From assembly GCA_900768625.1 (NCBI GenBank), contig CAAGDO010000193.1, forward strand, positions 1-9,913: a stretch of 9,913 nucleotides of DNA. Direction: 5' to 3'. The position numbers and the translations under genes were made by a program. Positions 7,548 through 9,913 of the stretch are shown here, one piece after another; position 1 is the stretch's first letter, and the number at the start of each line of letters is the position of its first letter. The notes under the pieces were generated by a model, which was not told the DNA's origin, made no database searches, and saw only the letters and a program-made list of their open reading frames with translations. Source of the stretch: Bacteroidaceae bacterium. GTDB taxonomy: Bacteria > Bacteroidota > Bacteroidia > Bacteroidales > Bacteroidaceae.

Positions 7548-7610
7548 CTTGGAGTTGTTAGAAAAAGTCTTGGACTTGTACGAAAAAGTCTTGGAGTTGT
7601 AAAAAGAATG
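7548..7610. repeat. 21-bp tandem repeat, about three units
   Basis: Units begin at 7548, 7569 and 7590 with CTTGGAGTTG, CTTGGACTTG and CTTGGAGTTG. The first two both end in GAAAAAGT; the third degenerates into the terminator stem. The period of 21 bp is exactly seven codons; in one plus-strand frame the units read LELLEKV LDLYEKV LEL and then a stop at 7600-7602. More diverged matches to the unit may extend upstream (around 7467-7495). Confidence 0.7.
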
Positions 7611-7648
7611 CCCCAATCTCATCCATAGATGGGATTGGGGGCATTCTT
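7604..7648 (-). terminator. Strong hairpin terminator after the S9 peptidase gene
   Basis: The two arms, AAGAATGCCCC (7604-7614) continuing to 7623 and GATGGGATTGGGG (7628-7640) continuing to 7648, form a stem of about 20 bp with a four-base loop, one bulge and one G-T pair. On the minus strand the stem runs into a T-rich stretch (complement of the A-run at 7601-7608), as expected for an intrinsic terminator of the peptidase gene ending at 7712. On the plus strand no T-run follows, so termination there is less likely. Confidence 0.85.
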
Positions 7649-7711
7649 GAGGTAAGTTCTTTGTCTTCCTAGCGTTCTTTTTAGTACTTGGCTGGCGGAT
7701 GCATGCGTTGT

Positions 7712-9541
7712 TTAGGCCAAGTGTTTGGCCAGGAAGCGTTCCATGGCGCGGTAGAAGTCGAAGCGGTTCTCTTGATTGGCAAAACCGTGGCCTTCGTTGT
7801 CTTTTACCATATATTCCACGTCCACGCCACGTTTGCGGAGTGCCTCCACCATTTGGTCGCTTTCGGCCTTGTTGACGCGAGGGTCGTTGGCTCCTTGTGC
7901 CACGAAGAGCGGAGCTGTGATGCAGTCAGCATGGAGGGCGGGGGATGTGGCTTCGAGTTGGGCCTTTTCTGTTTCAGGATTGCCTATCTGTTCATACATC
8001 ATTTCGAGCAGCGGACGCCAGTAGGGCGGAATGGTGTTCATGAAACTCAGCAGGTTGGATACGCCGACATAATCGATGCCGCAGGCGTAGACGTCGGGCG
8101 TGAAAGCCAGACCGGCTAAAACGGCATAACCACCGTAGCTGCCTCCATAGATGGCCACGCGCTTGGGGTCGGCAATGCCTTCGCTGATCAGCCAGTTGAC
8201 GCCATCGGTGATGTCATCCTGCATTTTCAGTCCCCACTGTTTGTAGCTGGCTTCGAGGAATTTACGGCCGTATCCTGTGCTGCCTCGGTAGTTCATCTGG
8301 AGCACGGCATATCCTCTGTTGGCCAAGAATTGCACCTCTGAAGAAAAGCCCCAGCAGTCGCGCACCCAAGGGCCACCGTGGGGGTTGATGACGACGGGTA
8401 GATTGTGAGCCTCTTCCAGCGTCAGCCCATGGGGTAAGGTCAGATAGGCTTCGATACGCAGGCCGTCGCGCGAATGGTAGACCACGGGGAGCATAGCGTT
8501 CATGTCTTTCTCTTCAATCCATGGGGCGACTTCAGCAATCAACTGTGCGGTATCGGTGTTTTCATCGTAGAAATAATAGCTGCCGCGTGTGCGGTCGCTG
8601 CCCACATAGACGAGGTAGTGCTCTTCCGCCTTGTCCGTGTCGGCCACACCGTAGCGTTTGCCGGGAAAATGGGCTTTCAGGCGTTCGCGCAAGGCCTTTT
8701 CCTGTTCGTCAAAGTAGTGACGGATGGGTTCTTTGTGGCCTGTGCAATATACGCCTAAAAGTTTTTTGCGCTTGCGCGAATAGCTGATGCTTGAGATGTC
8801 GTAGTCAGGGTTTTCGTAGAGCAGTTCCAGTTCTTCGCAGGTCGCGGGATCCATGCGTACGAGCACCTTTTTGTCGCGTCCGAGGTTGGTGGCGGCATAC
8901 ACGTCGTGGTCGTCGGGAGCAAAACCGAAGAAATTCACCTCATCGCGGAAGTTGGTGGTCAGCACGGCGCGGAAGGGTTCGTCTTCCGTGTCGCGGTAGA
9001 GAATCTGAGTGTTCACACCGTCCACGATGGCCGTTGCCACGCGAAGGCGTCCGGCATTGTCGGTCATCCATCCTTGAATGTTTCCCGGATTTTCTGCCAG
9101 CATGGTCAGCTCGCCGGTTTGAAGGTCCAAGCGATAGGGGTCGAAGATTTCGGGATTACGGCGGTTGAGACCGATGATGACGAAGTCGGGTTGTTCCTCA
9201 AGGTCGTCAATCAGCGTGGTGCGTACGTTGGGGAAGTCGGTGTAGCCGCGCAGGTCTGAACCGTCGAGGTTGACGCCGAACAATTGATAGTTCTCGTCGC
9301 CTCCGCTGTCCTTCATGAAGAGGATGCGCTTGTTGTTGGCCCACATATAGCCGGCCACGCTGCGTTCTTCTTCCTGGGTGATTCTCACGGCTTCTTCGTC
9401 GGGGGCGTTGACTGCGCGAACGAACATATTCATGCGTTCCTTGTAGGGGGCAACATAAGAGATGTGTTTGCCATCGGGCGATATTTGATAGGAGGCCCGT
9501 TCTGAGTTCCGGAAGAAATCTTCAAGGGGTATCTGTTTCAT
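7712..9541 (-). CDS. S9 family peptidase (prolyl oligopeptidase/acylaminoacyl-peptidase type)
   Basis: A serine peptidase of 609 residues. The N-terminal part (about 1-340) has repeated beta-propeller strands of the S9 type, for example YQISPDGKHISYVAP (18-32). The C-terminal alpha/beta-hydrolase carries INPHGGPW (385-392), the nucleophile motif YGGSYGGYA (465-473, Ser468), the acid in QGANDPRV (Asp553) and the histidine in EGHGF (His585). Family members cleave short peptides from an N-acylated or free N terminus. No signal peptide is seen, so a cytoplasmic role in peptide turnover is likely. I prefer the ATG at 9541. A TTG at 9571 would overlap the promoter -7 box and so cannot be on the transcript from that promoter. 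The gene has its own promoter and terminator and appears monocistronic. The exact substrate is unknown. Confidence 0.95.
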   Translation of the reverse strand: MKQIPLEDFFRNSERASYQISPDGKHISYVAPYKERMNMFVRAVNAPDEEAVRITQEEERSVAGYMWANNKRILFMKDSGGDENYQLFGVNLDGSDLRGYTDFPNVRTTLIDDLEEQPDFVIIGLNRRNPEIFDPYRLDLQTGELTMLAENPGNIQGWMTDNAGRLRVATAIVDGVNTQILYRDTEDEPFRAVLTTNFRDEVNFFGFAPDDHDVYAATNLGRDKKVLVRMDPATCEELELLYENPDYDISSISYSRKRKKLLGVYCTGHKEPIRHYFDEQEKALRERLKAHFPGKRYGVADTDKAEEHYLVYVGSDRTRGSYYFYDENTDTAQLIAEVAPWIEEKDMNAMLPVVYHSRDGLRIEAYLTLPHGLTLEEAHNLPVVINPHGGPWVRDCWGFSSEVQFLANRGYAVLQMNYRGSTGYGRKFLEASYKQWGLKMQDDITDGVNWLISEGIADPKRVAIYGGSYGGYAVLAGLAFTPDVYACGIDYVGVSNLLSFMNTIPPYWRPLLEMMYEQIGNPETEKAQLEATSPALHADCITAPLFVAQGANDPRVNKAESDQMVEALRKRGVDVEYMVKDNEGHGFANQENRFDFYRAMERFLAKHLA

Positions 9542-9568
9542 ATTGGGGATGGGATGTGTTTGGAGATG

Positions 9569-9600
9569 CAAAGTTACATATTCTATCAGGTAACGGCAAA
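9569..9600 (-). promoter_or_regulatory. Bacteroidetes-type promoter of the S9 peptidase gene
   Basis: On the minus strand TTTG (9600-9597) is followed after exactly 20 bp by TAACTTTG (9576-9569). This matches the Bacteroidetes consensus TTTG, spacer of about 19-21, TAnnTTTG for the primary sigma factor. It predicts a transcript start near 9562 and a leader of about 20 nt before the ATG at 9541. It lies only about 20 bp inside the edge of the long repeat at 9621. Confidence 0.8.
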
Positions 9601-9620
9601 AAACGACGGATGGAAAACTC

Positions 9621-9913
9621 CGGCTCTACCGATATTGTCCGTGGATGGAGAGGTTGAGCGCGGGCTGAAAGCCCAATGAAGCACATAGACCAGGGCAAGC
9701 GAAGCGGCGCCCTGGGTATGTGAAACCAAAACGTCACATTCACGCCCTGAAAGGGCAAAAGCGTAAAAACATAAAAGCATGGCACAATCTTGAAATTGTA
9801 CGAAATTGAATACAATGATGAAAATATGTTTAAAGATTAACGCTTTTGCCCTTTCAGGGCGTAAATAGTCCTACTAACGATAACCCAGGGCGTCGCTTCG
9901 CTTGCCCTGGGCT
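9621..9913 (-). repeat. Long palindromic intergenic repeat element, right copy (cut by window end)
   Basis: This is the reverse complement of the left copy (35-327), the same length and close to identical by eye, with scattered substitutions. Shared parts are the tail (9621-9661), module A (9662-9674), B (9690-9716, CCAGGGC/GCCCTGG stem), C (9742-9764), the AT-rich centre, C' (9840-9862) and B' (9883-9911). The outer A' lies past the window end. Beyond 9621 toward the gene the two copies no longer match, which fixes the inner edge. The tail side of both copies faces the gene block. A 97-codon minus-strand frame through the repeat (9522-9815) is a by-product and not a gene. Confidence 0.9.

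Larger units (their letters stand above)
7244..7711. other. Intergenic gap of 468 bp
   Basis: This gap lies between the peptidase stop and the start of the unknown membrane-anchored gene. From the right it holds 63 bp of unremarkable sequence after the peptidase stop, the terminator hairpin (7604-7648), a 21-bp tandem repeat (7548-7610), about 215 bp without recognisable features, and the candidate -7 element (7323-7330). A 60-codon plus-strand frame (7420-7602) ends in the tandem repeat but has no support as a gene. I see no tRNA or known riboswitch. Confidence 0.6.

Noticed and set aside
7420..7602. 60-residue plus-strand ORF
   Set aside because: No family resemblance, no exact TAnnTTTG promoter noticed before it, and its most ordered part is the 21-bp tandem repeat. 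Kept as a finding, not called as a gene.
9542..9571. TTG start for the S9 peptidase gene
   Set aside because: It would lie within the -7 promoter element, upstream of the predicted transcript start.
9522..9815. 97-codon minus-strand frame overlapping the right repeat
   Set aside because: It runs through the palindromic repeat and the peptidase promoter, has low-complexity repeat-derived content, and the left repeat copy does not preserve it as a clear coding frame.

Overview
The window looks like a chromosomal segment of a Bacteroidota member, probably Bacteroidales (Prevotella/Bacteroides-like). Three things point there. A DUF4301 protein, a family I know mainly from Bacteroidetes, is present. 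Two candidate promoters carry the Bacteroidetes -7 element TAnnTTTG, one of them with a TTTG element at the expected spacing. Gene starts lack clear Shine-Dalgarno sequences. All seven genes I support lie on the minus strand, so transcription runs from high to low coordinates.

Layout from right to left. A long palindromic repeat element (9621 to the window end) is followed by a clear promoter and an S9 prolyl-oligopeptidase-type peptidase (7712-9541) that ends in a strong hairpin terminator (7604-7648). A 468-bp gap holds that terminator, a 21-bp tandem repeat and a probable promoter. Then comes a likely transcription unit: a membrane-anchored protein of unknown function with TPR-like helices (5306-7243), ribulose-phosphate 3-epimerase rpe (4621-5268), DHH/DHHA1 phosphoesterase nrnA (3531-4559) and a DUF4301 protein (1852-3366). 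A 186-bp fold-back (MITE-like) element and a second hairpin separate these from two adjacent short ChrA-family genes (979-1527 and 376-948), the two halves of a chromate-type transporter. A second copy of the long palindromic element fills 1-327, inverted relative to the right copy.

The protein-coding content is mostly housekeeping: pentose phosphate pathway (rpe), turnover of nanoRNA or pAp (nrnA), peptide degradation (S9) and anion transport (chrA). I see no phage, plasmid, CRISPR or defence module. The notable content is non-coding. Two nearly identical ~330-bp elements in inverted orientation bracket the whole gene block. Each is built as A-B-C-centre-C'-B'-A', and every B module contains GCGAAGC, a sequence known to form an exceptionally stable DNA mini-hairpin. 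An unrelated 186-bp fold-back element and a 21-bp tandem repeat that would encode coiled-coil-like heptads add to a repeat-rich intergenic landscape.

Both window ends cut through the long repeat, so its outer limits cannot be defined here.
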